The position numbers and the translations under genes are program-made. The notes beneath the pieces are model-generated. The model saw only the letters and a list, made by a program, of their open reading frames with translations. It was not told the origin of the DNA and did no database searches. From Bombardia bombarda (lineage: Eukaryota; Ascomycota; Sordariomycetes; Sordariales; Lasiosphaeriaceae), in the NCBI GenBank assembly GCA_030512295.1, contig JAULSR010000009.1, positions 124,001 through 188,000 on the forward strand: a stretch of 64,000 bases of DNA, given 5' to 3'. Positions 34,203 through 45,130 of this stretch are shown here, piece after piece; the first letter of the stretch is position 1, and the number at the start of each line of letters is the position of its first letter.

Positions 34203-35248
34203 TCATCTCACAAAATTTTGCTATTTCATCCCACAAACCAGCGAAAAGTCTTTTGGAGAGTTTTGTGAAACGAGGTTATGGCCTCATGGGCATCAGAATC
34301 ACGATGTTCTGGCGGTCAGGCTTGTTTCCTAATGTTAAACAGCGAATTCTGGCCGCTGCATTCTATTATCTTGAATTCCATCGGGTGGGTGCCGGGTACC
34401 TTCAAAATTCGAAAAAATGGTCCCCGTTTCGACAATCGTCGCTGGAAGTATGGAGGATGGTTGGCTGGGATGGCTTCATTGTTCTTGTTCTTTTTTCTTA
34501 GTATCGCGTACTTTTACATCGTGTCTCTCTGCCCCAGGGCACATGGCAAGAGAGACTATCTCGCAAGATTGGGATTGCCTCACGGCGGAAAGGTTTCTGT
34601 CACTGTCTGTCTCGGTGGTTTTGTTTTTCAAGTCTACGTTATGAATTTGCTTCTCTCCAATTCTACATTATGAATTTGCTTCTCTCCAATTTTCCCATGT
34701 CAGCTTCCTCGCGCGCGCGCAATCATAACACAGCAGCCCACAAAAACTAGTTTTTTTCATACTCTGCTAATCCGCCCGAGTCTCAGTTCAGATTGCAGTA
34801 TGAGGCCGAATTTCTTTCTGCTTTTCATTTTAGCTTGGCGCTATCAATCAGGGAGGGATTCACTGCGAAAAGCAAGCTTCGGGGTTCTGGGACTGCTGTT
34901 TTTTTATTTTATTTGGGAGGTTGGTTTTGTGTCACGTTCGGACGGGAGGCACAGGTTTTGATAGACACGATACCTGTCTTTTTTATTATCGCTGTCTCAC
35001 AGGGGCTGCCTACTTGAAATGGAAAAAAAAAAGACACGGGGCAACAAGCACAAGCCCGGTCACGCACATTCCCAAATTGAACTGTGTTGCGTGTTTGTAT
35101 GTAACATGAAGGATCGAGGTAGTGTAAATACTCAATTCTGACACCAGCGGATGACGAGATTAGCCAGTTCAGACTGCCGCGCCTCCCACCTGGATAGAAA
35201 AACCTCTTTAAATGCGTAACGGTTAGCATTGGCATTGGGAGTTACTGA
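34203..35248. other. 3' flank of the Zn2Cys6 gene and intergenic DNA
   Basis: T- and TTTT-rich sequence with no gene-like frame. It contains a 29-base tandem duplication at 34634-34691, listed separately. Both neighbouring genes end here (convergent), so two 3' UTRs are expected. Confidence 0.5.
34634..34691. repeat. 29-base tandem duplication
   Basis: Two adjacent 29-base units (34634-34662 and 34663-34691) differ at one position (G in the first, A in the second). They lie about 430 bases after the stop of the Zn2Cys6 gene, possibly in its 3' UTR. Confidence 0.9.
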
Positions 35249-36179
35249 TTAGAGAAGACGCATATTCGAGTACTGGGGAACTTTGTAGAGAGGAGAGGGG
35301 ATAGCAAGGTAGGTACTTACCAAGTGCAAAGCGTTTTCCCATGCCCTCGTCAATGCCCATTAAGATGCTTTGATAATACATCTGCCAATCATCCATCCCT
35401 TTCTTTTCTGCCATCTCTATGATAAATTCCATTACGAAATTGTAAATTATCGTAACCTTTCCCAACCGTCTCCACTCAGCTATCCTCGAGCATTTGGTAA
35501 CGAGCACTACGGCCGCTATAGGTATATTGTTTAGGAGAAGCTTAGGGTCGATATTTTTGTCCCTTTTGTTTTTGGTTTTGTCTTTGGTCTTATTGTTAGT
35601 TTTATCGTTGGTGTTATCAATAGGGATATCATTACCGTGATTAATGCCAATATATCGCTTTAAGGCTGTGTATTCAATAATTTGTTTGGCGAGATGATTA
35701 TTGGGTACAGTACCTGTTATGATACGGTCGAGGATTGTGTTGGCTACGTCGCACACGCGTCTAAAGTCCCGAAAATTTAGGTTGTTGAACCTGGCCACTG
35801 TTTTGCCTTGCCAATACGAGGGGAAGTGGGAGATCTTTAGGCGCAGGGTACCAATCTTTTTGGGGACTGGCGGTCGACGCAAGATTATACTTCGTAAAAC
35901 TGGAGGGCTGTTGGGCTTCGAGGCTGGCCCTGAGGGTCGGCTGGGGGCCGTTGCGGTGGGCGTGTCGGCCACGTCGCACACGCGTTCAGAGTCCCAAAGA
36001 CTCAGGTTCTCGGGCTTGGCCACTGTTCTGCCTCGCCGGCGCGAGGGGAGGTGGGAGGTCTTTGGGTGCAGGGTACCATTCTTCTTGGGGACTGGCGGTC
36101 GACGCGAGATTGTTGTGCTTCGTAACACTGGAGGGCTGTTGGGCTTCGAGGCTGGCCCTGAGGGTCGCCTAGGGGCCAT
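35249..36179 (-). CDS. Uncharacterised protein with an in-frame 75-residue tandem duplication
   Basis: Exon 1 36179-35321 and exon 2 35280-35249, giving about 296 residues. The intron (40 bases) has a perfect GTAAGT donor and an AAG acceptor; without it the frame would run on into unlikely sequence. The N-terminal half consists of two copies of a Pro/Arg-rich unit (PSGPASKPNSPPVLRS..RRPPVPKK..GTL..SH.PS..RVCDVA). An Asn/Lys/Asp/Thr-rich linker follows (..NDKTNNKTKDKTKNK..), then a helix-rich C-terminal part (..CSRIAEWRRLGKVTIIYNFVMEFIIEMAEKKGMDDWQMYYQ..). I do not recognise the family. The right part is AT-poor and the left part markedly AT-richer. The ATG lies inside the repeat unit, at a position where the other copy has ACG. 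It could be a young or decaying accessory gene. Confidence 0.55.
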
Positions 36180-36192
36180 TGCGGGTGGCGTT
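35743..36192. repeat. 225-base direct tandem repeat, two copies
   Basis: Copy A is 35743-35967 and copy B 35968-36192. The period is 225 bases, so the duplication adds exactly 75 codons to the minus-strand gene. One three-base gap and mostly transitions separate them. By hand count about twenty changes run from C or G in B to T or A in A, against about four in the reverse direction. Confidence 0.8.
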
Positions 36193-39100
36193 GGTGACTA
36201 TGGTTTTTGCCCGAGAGGGACCTGGGAGACTTCAGAGAGTTTGTTTGGTATTTCTGCCTCGAGACCTGACCGAGCTTGATCTCTATATTCAATCGAATCC
36301 ATCACAATGTTTTGTGACTACAGGAAGAGCATCAGTGCCGTGCTGTTGTCCACCGCCCGCCCGGCCGCCCGCCAGCCAGCCTCCTCCCTCCCCCCTCCCG
36401 CCAGCCTCCCCCCTCGGACGATTGGCTTTCGGAATGTGCACGTCCACACACAGACGCCACTCACGCTCCTGAGCGGCCAGAATCGGTCTAGAGTCTTCGT
36501 CTGAGGTATGACAAACCAGACGGACAGGCAAGCAGACAAACAGTGCAAGAAACACTAACACACACTCCCTATATGTACCGTCCTTCAGTAGCCAGGTGGG
36601 TGAGTAATACCTCGTCAAAGCAGCCGTGCAATGTTTACACTGCCTTGGTTACCAAGCTGGGCGAGCAGGCATGCAGTGGCGGTAGTACGAAATTGCGTTA
36701 CGGCATGCGTGCGTGAGTTCGTCTGCCTGTGGTGGTAGGTATGGCAAGGGTGACTTGCATGTACATAAGGCAGTACACTGTGTGACAAGAAGAGTCATTT
36801 ATCTACTGTTCTGCTTGGGGTTTCCGGCCATGGCTGTCTTCTTGGTGTTTCTTGTTAGCTGCCCACACCATCCCATCCGCCCCCTGGCCTGGCGTGGTGG
36901 GTGGATGGCACAGAGACGGGAGAGATCACATCCGTGTCCAGTGGCACTCATCTTTTGCAGGTTAATACCTAGGTGGGGAGAAGCAGGCTGCTGCCAACTA
37001 TCCCTTGCTTTTTCTCCTTTTTCTCCTTCTTTTCTTTTTGGGCTTGCGTCGGGCACACGGAGCGGGACGGCAAGAAAGGGTTCAGGAAGGGGAAGAGAGA
37101 TATCAACAGAAAGGCTCCTTATGTAAACACTTTTCACACTACAAATACTCTCTACACAGTAGACACAGGAAGTAAATACATCAGGGGAAGAGGATCGGGA
37201 GGCAAGTGAAAGAGGGCCGAGTTCAAGGGGCCGACTACTACTGTCGGGTTGGGTGGTTTTAAGACATGTATGGGTCTTGTTTCTCACAAGCCGTTGTTTT
37301 GCGGTTGTCTACTGCATCGCATGGCTGCAGACCTGGTCGGAGGAGGATGTTTGAAAAAGGATTCGGCCATGAACAAACCCCGACCTACCGGACTTGTCCG
37401 TGTTGTACTATCGGGGGTTTTTAAAGAGAGATTAATAAGGAGACTCGGATATGAATGACGGCGGTTACCTTTCCTGCTCCGTTTTGTGCACCCCATAGAG
37501 CCGGACCAACATGTTGTCTGTATGACCCAAGCCAACGGGCTGTCTTGGATACTGCAACTCTCCTAGACACCCGTGCTGCCGCTGTGCTGGGCGAGCTGAA
37601 TGTACCCATCTTCACTGTCAACTTTATTCTCCACCGAGAAGACATCAAAGGATGTACGCCGCACACTGCACACCGCACACCGCACGCTGCACGATGCAGT
37701 TGACAAGTCCTTTTGAGAGCTGCTGTGTATACCTGCCTAGTTTAAGACTCCTGCATCATGCTGCCCAACTCGGGCCATTGAAAAGGCAGCCTACCTGCCT
37801 ACTTGGACGCACCGACGGCCGCCACCCATGTCTTGTATCACCTAAGCATAAATCTCTCACATGCATGCTCCGAGGCTTTGTTTCTCGCCCAGTCGTAGAC
37901 AAGTGTCCCGGTTCTTTATCTTGTCCCTTGAAGGCAAACAAATGAGAAACTTGAAAAATCCTGCTCTGCATTCCCAATCCTGACCCAGCTTACCCCCTTT
38001 CCCGGGAATTTCCATGGCTTGGATTTCGTGTGCGTTGCACCTAAAAAGACTGCGAATCAGACACAGGCTGGCTGGCTTAGCTCACGGTGCCCACCTTCAG
38101 TTCCTGTAAAATGTTTCACGGACACGCCTGCGGCAAGCCTCTGTTGGGACATCCCCCCTATACGGCCCGCCCCCGGTGCCGGATATGGCCCTAGTCTGTA
38201 GAATAGTGGGTTTGTGGGAAGCCAGAGAAGGTGCATGTGTACCGTGTAAATAGGTGTGTGCCGTATAAATAGGTACTTTCACATATGCACACACCATCAA
38301 CCAGAGCAGAAACTCTACCTGACTTGGAGCAAACTCAAAAAATTGCCAACCAAAAGTGGCAGTGAGAGACAGGAGTCTCCACGCCATGTCCCATCCACGG
38401 CCCATCCATGGCCCACCAGCTACTAGTAATCTGTACATGTTCGGGCCAGCCCCTAGACAGGTCGGCTGACCGTTGAGGGAAAGGGACTGTCCGCTCGTGG
38501 ATACTCCTAGTACAAGGAAGGTGCCCTGGGCAGGTGCATGTACATTGGAACATGATCGGGCAGTATGGTTGTGAACCTGGAAGTGTGACCCACCGTTAAG
38601 ATACACCTCAAAGACGATATCAGCAGAAAATGCATCCGAGGCAGGTAATAAAGCCACATATCTGTTTTTTTGCCACAGTATGCAGACTTTTACTTTTCCT
38701 TCTGAATTTCACAGGTTCTTGAGTTTGCAGACGGTACTGGGTTGGTCACCTTCGGCACGCACACCAGAGGGCCATGCAAACTCGTAACCACCGCGTGATA
38801 TCTCTTTCCGTCAACGTTTGGACGCCATGTGCAATACAGCCATCAATGACGCGTGAGGAACTCAACGTGCGACGGTTCGAGTTTTGGTTGTCGAAACCAT
38901 ATTGTATGTACGTCAAAGCAATACAGCCAGTCACCCCTGACCCCTATTTCTCCACTACAGAATGGTGGCGCAACCGCACACCCCCTGCCTCAGATAGGAA
39001 GACCCAAAAAAAAAAGGAGAAAGGGTGCAAAAGTCACAGAATCACGCCGGATCTGGAAACGCCACCTAAGCCAGGAAGAAAGGCCGCTCTTTTAACACAT

Positions 39101-40807
39101 GAGATATGAGATCAGTGTTAATCTTGTGGTCGTACCCTGAAATCTGATGTTCATGTTGTGGGTCTGCTCTGTATCGTCGATCGTGTCTAACAAGGGTTGT
39201 AGATACGACAAGGGTAAGGAGTCCGACTAGGTGCGATTTTATAGTGCTCAAGGGGGGTGCTTGATTAAATATTCAAGACTTTTCTACTACGAAGTGAAGA
39301 GAGTGTTGTGAATCGGGCTCCTCGCGCAAAGCATCGATATAGGCTGGGCAAGGAGAAAACAAGAGAATGATAGCTTGGGAAGCTTAAGACCTGAACTTGG
39401 ACAACTGACATTTGAAGCTCTTGTTTTGTGATGAAAATGCTGCTACCGACAATCCCTTCTTCGCGCCCGAACCACCACAGTCCATGGCCAGATTTTAGCA
39501 TCCAGTCTTGGTCTTTGAACGATGGAAGCATCTTTCTCTCTTGTAGACATGTCGAATAGCCGTTCATATAGCACAATAGCGGCTTCAAATGCATAGAAGA
39601 CAATGACGTTCAACTGATCCCCTGAGCCTCCTTTCTTCTTGTCCTCTATACTAGCCACTCTATCACCGGTCGATATGTTGCAGAGTTTTTGATGCTTAGT
39701 GTGGGATTGTTTGAATTATCACGAGCTACTGGTACCTTCTCCTCTGATCATTCCCTTAGTTGTTTCGAGAAACTTGAAAGTCACGCCACCCATCATGGAG
39801 ACACCAAAGCAGTAGTCTAATGCACAACACAGCCTGCTATGAAGACGACGCAACTGCAACGAATGAAAAGCAACCTAAGAGCGATAGGACCACAGATGTT
39901 TAGCAACTCATAATCAATCCTGTAAAGATTTCATAGATAAGCCAGCAATCAAAAAAAAAATCAGGGGTCAGTGGCCCACCTCTTGGCTCAGCCCTCCTTG
40001 TCATGTCAGTTCTTCATGAAAAATTATGTCCTTTGCTGCTGCACACCATGACCATATATCTGCTGGTAAAGGGGGAATTTCTGGACAGGCGAAGGTTGTC
40101 TTGTCTCATCGAAGGCTTCCTCATGGATCATCACTCTTGGGTCCCCAGCTATTACATACGACCATGCCTACTTGAAAACTCGGCATCCCGTCAAGTTCTT
40201 GTCTGCAGACCATCTTCCTCCACTACTTGGCTGTAGTGCTTCCAATAATGGAGTCCCCCCGCACTTCAAAATCGGAGGCACTTGATCCAGCCACAAAAGG
40301 GGACATAAAAAACCCGATTTTAGACACTGATTGGCCAGTGGCTGCTGCATGGGCCGAAGGTGACAGCGCGCCAATCACATCACGTAATCGGAGGACTCGG
40401 GCTAAATGGTGCAATTTCTTTTTTAAAGTGTCGCACCGTTGTGGTCGTCCATGATTGGGATAATGCTTCAACCTTCATACTACGGCCGCTTATGGGCTGC
40501 GAGAGCGGCGACAGCCGCCGGGCTCACGGTGCTCTCTGATCGGGTGGGATGGTGTTGGTAGTCGATTTTCTTCCTTATTTGCGACATCACTCTAGGTACA
40601 GTGGAATCCCCTGAAATGCCATAATCATTAGGTAATTTAAGGTAGCAAAGTGCAGGCTGCCCTCGCCCCACTTATATTTCTTTTTTGGCAGTCAACATTG
40701 CCGCCTGAGGCTTTAAACTTCGGGCTAAGTGTCGCATCATCAAACAGCCGGCCACCCCTCATCTTAAACATCTACCTACAGCACGTCTTTACATTTCATC
40801 TCGATCG
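36193..40807. other. Gene-poor accessory DNA
   Basis: No protein family can be recognised on either strand. Minus-strand frames near 39265-39658 and plus-strand frames near 36713-37126 lack domains and splice-consistent extensions. Pyrimidine-rich sequence with CCCGCC/CCTCCC words occurs near 36345-36420. A mildly AT-rich zone spans about 39000-40000, next to the relics further right. Confidence 0.45.
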
Positions 40808-41988
40808 ATGGCAAACATGGCTTCCACAGTAGAGGCAATAGCGACATTGTCCGTGGATGAAATCACTGCCATAAGCGATGCTAAGCTTGGCCAGTTTATG
40901 ACGAAACATGGCCGTCCCGATAGCGGTTACGAACTTTCTGTTGACCGGGTGGGATAAGCTGTCCAAGGATGAACGAAACCCATCTCGCCGATAGACTGAA
41001 GTGAGTTCCCTCCGATCTGCTCAGTGCGCGTCATTCGTGTTTTCCGCTGATGACGATGTAGGGCCCAAGAACGAGGCCTGGCCCAGAGTCCCACGGCTTG
41101 TTCTCGCCTACTCGATCTCGACGACCTCGATGCGCGCCTCCGTCAAGTATCGTCCGACAACAGCTTTTCATTGCGACTCAATCCACAAACCATCGAGCGA
41201 TTAGAGCCCTCCACTCCGCCGTTTGACCCGGAGGTTGAGAGGACGAGATACGAGATAGACCTTATCAAGGATGTCTTCGGGAATCCAGATCAATATTCTG
41301 ACATGCTGCGAGGTGTTGAGGCCGCATGAGACCCAGGAGTACATTCGAACCGATCCGCGATGGAGCGCCAGGCAGAAGAGGATCAGGCCTGGGAAGCTGC
41401 GAAGATGGCCAGGTCTGAAGCCACAAAGGTCTACGCAGTGACACAGGAGGATCCACGGCGAAGGCATATCCCCAAGGCGAAGCGCATGTCAATGATAGGA
41501 GCTGCTACATCAAATTTGGTGGCAGCGAAAGACCGACTAGAGTCGCTTAAAAGGCGCAGCGACCTCATCAGAAATTTCTTTCGGGGGATGTTCGGCTACG
41601 TGGGTGTGCGAAGAGGGATGCTGCTCGCCAGACGATTCTCGTGCTGTGGGTCCTGGAGCAGGTTCCTATGATAGAAGCCGAGATGATCCAGTCTAAGGCG
41701 AACGGGGTGGGATCCAGTGCAACGAGTACACAGAGGACGCTAGCCAGCGATGAAGACGATTCAGGGAGGCGAAGCCCCAAAAGGCAGATGCTTGACCATC
41801 GAGAGTTGGGCTCCCATTCCATCAGGAGCGGAGACGTCCTGGCAGAAGCCGGAGAGACGCAAAAACCTGGCGCCGCGATGAACCAGGATGAAGTTCAGGG
41901 TCTACGAACGAAACAGTCGGCTGCCAGGCGTTCGCGCCGGTCGATGGATTCCTCACAGGCCATCTCCAGTCCCGTGAATACACTGTGA
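40808..41988 (+). pseudogene. Broken gene of the 'WQ..NRG' family, copy 2, with internal deletion
   Basis: ATG 40808 opens MANMASTVEAIATLSVDEITAISDAKL.., matching the N-terminal motif of the relic at 5746-6335. The frame shifts near 40945 into GWDKLSKDER. After a probable intron (GTGAGT near 40999, acceptor TAG near 41060), LLDLDDLDARLRQ..TRYEIDLIKDVFGNPDQYSDMLRG follows. Here the family's central WQ..NRG repeats are absent: sequence jumps to LRPHETQEYIRTDP and ERQAEEDQAWEAAKMARSEATKVY, normally several hundred residues further on. A further frameshift near 41610 precedes AKRDAARQTILVLWVLEQVPMIEAEM and a basic C-terminal tail ending at 41988. So this copy keeps both ends of the family but has lost the middle. 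Function of the family is unknown. Confidence 0.65.
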
Positions 41989-42073
41989 ATGATGAATGAT
42001 GAATGATGACGGGTGCAATGAGATGAGTTAGTTGATACCAGTAATGACCAAGATAAAGGCTGGGGTACGCGCA
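41989..42073. repeat. ATGATGA-rich junction
   Basis: Short tandem GAATGATGAATGATGA-type sequence just after the WQ-family relic, at the boundary with the reversed coiled-coil fragment. Possibly a rearrangement junction. Confidence 0.4.
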
Positions 42074-42163
42074 ACCTTCAGCAGCTTCGCGTCGCCGTTG
42101 CTCCTCTTCGCGTAGGCGCTGTTCTTCCTGTAGCTGCTTCCGCAGCCTGTCGATCTCCTCCAT
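42074..42163 (-). pseudogene. Coiled-coil N-terminal fragment of a lost gene
   Basis: From ATG 42163 leftward, about 30 codons read MEEIDRLRKQLQEEQRLREE and continue in the same charged heptad pattern. They then run into unrelated sequence at the junction near 42073. I recall this sort of opening from fungal kinase-like hypothetical proteins whose globular domain follows the coil; none of that domain is here. It looks like an isolated fragment, in inverted orientation to the adjacent WQ-family relic. Confidence 0.45.
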
Positions 42164-42923
42164 GGGGGTTGATATATTTGGGCGAAAGGACGGCGGATGT
42201 GTTGGGATCAAGGCCCCTGAGGAGCTCCCACCAGACGTTTTCGTCAAGCGGCCCAGGCTAGCGCTATACGATATCTTATTAAAGCATAAAAGTCGTGCAT
42301 CTCCTCCCCAAGGGGGTAGTGGAAGAGGCAGAAGCAATGGAAGTGCTGGGGAGCCAACCTCACCCAAACATCGTTGGATACCATGGCTGCCATGTGCGAC
42401 GGGGCTATATCACTGGACTCGTGTTGGATTGATTGCGAGATGAAGGACTATACGACGTCAGAGACGCGACATGACACTTCAGCTCTCACCAAGTTTCGTA
42501 CATGGCTAGATAACCCAGTATCCGAGGATTGAATAGCTGTGCTGTACATTTCGAAGTTGGCAGCCAGCAGCTTTGCATGGCTGGATAGTGAGGGTCGAAT
42601 TCCGAGGCAAAGAAACGTTGTGTCTATATGATGATGCAGCGATGGCTTCATGTTCTAGAGCATGGCACCTTGGCTCAGATGGAAGAGGAAGAAGGATATC
42701 TGGATAAAGTATGGGTTCAAATTGCTCACCCCATCTCTGCCATTGGGCACCTAACCGCCTGATGGTAAGTGTTCAATAGGGACTACTGTGGTTCGTTTAA
42801 TGAGTAACTGTGATTGTGAATACCCCGCTCGCCAGAGCTGCGACTTTCCACCACAGCCAACAACGTCTTTTCACGCTTCGACCTCCGCTGTTGGCACGAT
42901 TCAAGAAAGCTACACCTTTGATA
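42164..42923. other. Gene-poor spacer between relics
   Basis: No recognisable coding sequence. It separates the coiled-coil fragment from the second APH-like relic. Confidence 0.45.
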
Positions 42924-43275
42924 ATGACTCAGACTTCTTGGGCCCAACAGGAAACCAACCGCTTCTTTGGTGGCCGCAAATCGCCATCGCAGATGCAATG
43001 TGACGAAATTGCACAATCCGTTTCTGGCGCGTCGACGGTCAGCCCTGTGGACAGCCCAGGCTCGATGAGCTACACCGTCATCTGCAATGGGCGCCCTGGG
43101 CCACAACAAGATCTCATTGTATCTATCCTTCAGAGAACCGGGCGCCATTCTCGACGAGGAGATGGTGAAGTTAGCCAAGGAGATCCACGGCGACCTTGTG
43201 CCAGAGTCGACCTGTCACGGCAACATGGAGGGAGCCAATCCGCCGCTATCCATCTACTCCATGCTTCCGGCGTAA
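42924..43275 (+). pseudogene. Truncated APH-like phosphotransferase relic (second subfamily)
   Basis: ATG 42924 opens MTQTSWAQQETNRFFGG, then ..CDEIAQSVSGASTVSPVD.PGSMSYTVICNG. Near 43117-43126 four extra bases (a TATC duplication) shift the frame; the second frame continues FREPGAILDEEMVKLAKEIHGDLVPESTCHGNMEG..PLSIYSM and stops at 43273-43275. From memory this matches the N-terminal lobe of a fungal APH/choline-kinase-like group. The catalytic lobe with its HGD.N and D.D motifs is missing, so the gene is both frameshifted and truncated. It is not a copy of the relic at 3548-4493, which is a different subfamily. Confidence 0.55.
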
Positions 43276-45130
43276 CGCCGATGGGTCACCATCTGAAGAG
43301 GTTTTTGTGTGTCGGAAAGCAGGATGAAACAGCTGAGGGCGTGGTTTGGCGAACAAGCGGCAAGACTTACCTGAGGCAGGACGGGATTCGGGAATACACG
43401 TCAACCTACCTACACGACCAATCGAGAACCCCCGTCCGCTCTGCCCCAGATAAGCAGGTGAGGGCCAGACTGGCAGTTGGGTCGGTGACGACCAGCGAAT
43501 CCCTGGTGTTGTATGTATTTTTTGCGCATGTTTATTTCTGTGTGTTCTTCTTCGGACCGTTGTTCCCTATTGTTTTCGACATTCGAGCTAAGGTGTTTAT
43601 CGTCAACGGTACAGTTTCAATGTCTTGAGACGCACTTGACGTAAGTCATCGCGTCTTGATAAAGCCTCAGATAAACGAGCTTGGGATATGGGTAGATATG
43701 TCCAGTACCACCCTGAATAGGTCGTGACTGGGCCTCGGCAGTTGTCCTGTTCAATCAGTCAGTAATTTTGCGATATTATTGAACAAAATTGTTCCGTCGA
43801 AAGGGTGTCTTGTGTAGTGAAGACTGGTTGGATTACGGCACTGAAGTCTTCAACTTTTTCCCGTCATCAGACAGTCAATCCTGTTGCATGGTACGAGCTG
43901 GACTTTGGTTGTGCTGGTTAGATGGGACGGCTATCAGATCATACCTCCCTCATGCACTGAGCATCGACTTGTCAAGGACTGACGCAGTCTATCGTCGGGC
44001 AATTGAAAATCTGCCATTTGCGACCCAGCACCAGTCTGTGTGGCACATACGACATGACCTGTATAAATGGTTGCATGGTGACAGCTGGTTTGGTGAAGAT
44101 AAATACCTTAGAGCACATTGGCAGGATCGAGACAAAGCTGAGTGGTACTGTCGACCGAAGACGGAAGGTGAGTTCGAGAGAAGGTCGGGGCACTTGGGAC
44201 CTGCATGCACGATCGGGGTTTCAAGATGAACCCCACCAAACAAAGACGACCAGCTCGAACTCGAAATTCCTCTTTTCCTGATCTTTTCCTGACAGGCATC
44301 ATCCCTAGACCTAGAGCATTTCATATGCCCGCTCCACTCTCTCAATGACCATCCTTACAGAGACAGAAACAGAAACCGACAGACAGCAAGTTGACCAAAC
44401 AACAGTTGGAAGTTGGACTTGGAAGCAGCTGCGCTGCGCGAATGGACGTCCCTTTTGCTGGTGCCAGACGACTGTTGCGGGTCCTGACGCTGCCGCTGGC
44501 CCAATCACAGCCTGCTGACACCGACCCGCGCCACGTGGGACTGGGCGGTCAAGGTGCCAATTCCAGGTCTTGCAGTCCCTCCAGGCCCTCCAGGCCCTCC
44601 AGGCCCTCCAGTCCCGTTGCTCCGGCAAAAGCATCCGGGCTCGAGTCCGACTTTGAGCTGGCAGCATACCCTCGTCCTCCGCGTCCGGGGCCCCCCGACG
44701 CACGTCACGCGCCGGCCCAATCAACTTTTCCACACCAGCCCCCGACATCGATAGCCGTACCAACAACGACATCACCGCCGTCAGCAAGACCGCAAGAAGA
44801 GCAAGAAAGATATTCAGCCGAGGAAAAGCAATTGCTCCACCGCCAGCATCAGCAGGCCCAGAAGCACCACCACCACCACCACCACCACCGAACGCCAAGC
44901 CCAAGCCCAAGCCCAGCAGCGATCGCGAGACGAAGACGAAGGGGCAACAGATCCGCCTCTCCTCCATCCACGGCCCTACCAGCCAGCACCACCACTACAC
45001 CCACGCCCGACAAGCTTCTATCCCCCCCACGTCCCGGACTTAGGAAGAGATCCAGGACCGAGAGCGACATAATCTGGAAGCAGTATTGGGTCTGACTGGC
45101 GAAAAAGGAGAACGGGAATTTAAAGCAAAA
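43276..45130. other. Intergenic region upstream of the small membrane protein gene
   Basis: A frame at 43789-44229 has no recognised domain. From about 44570 the sequence is low in complexity (tandem CCTCCAGGC, CACCAC and CCCAAG words) and is more likely promoter and 5' UTR of the gene at 45131 than protein-coding, although one plus-strand frame stays open through 44391-45095. Confidence 0.45.
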
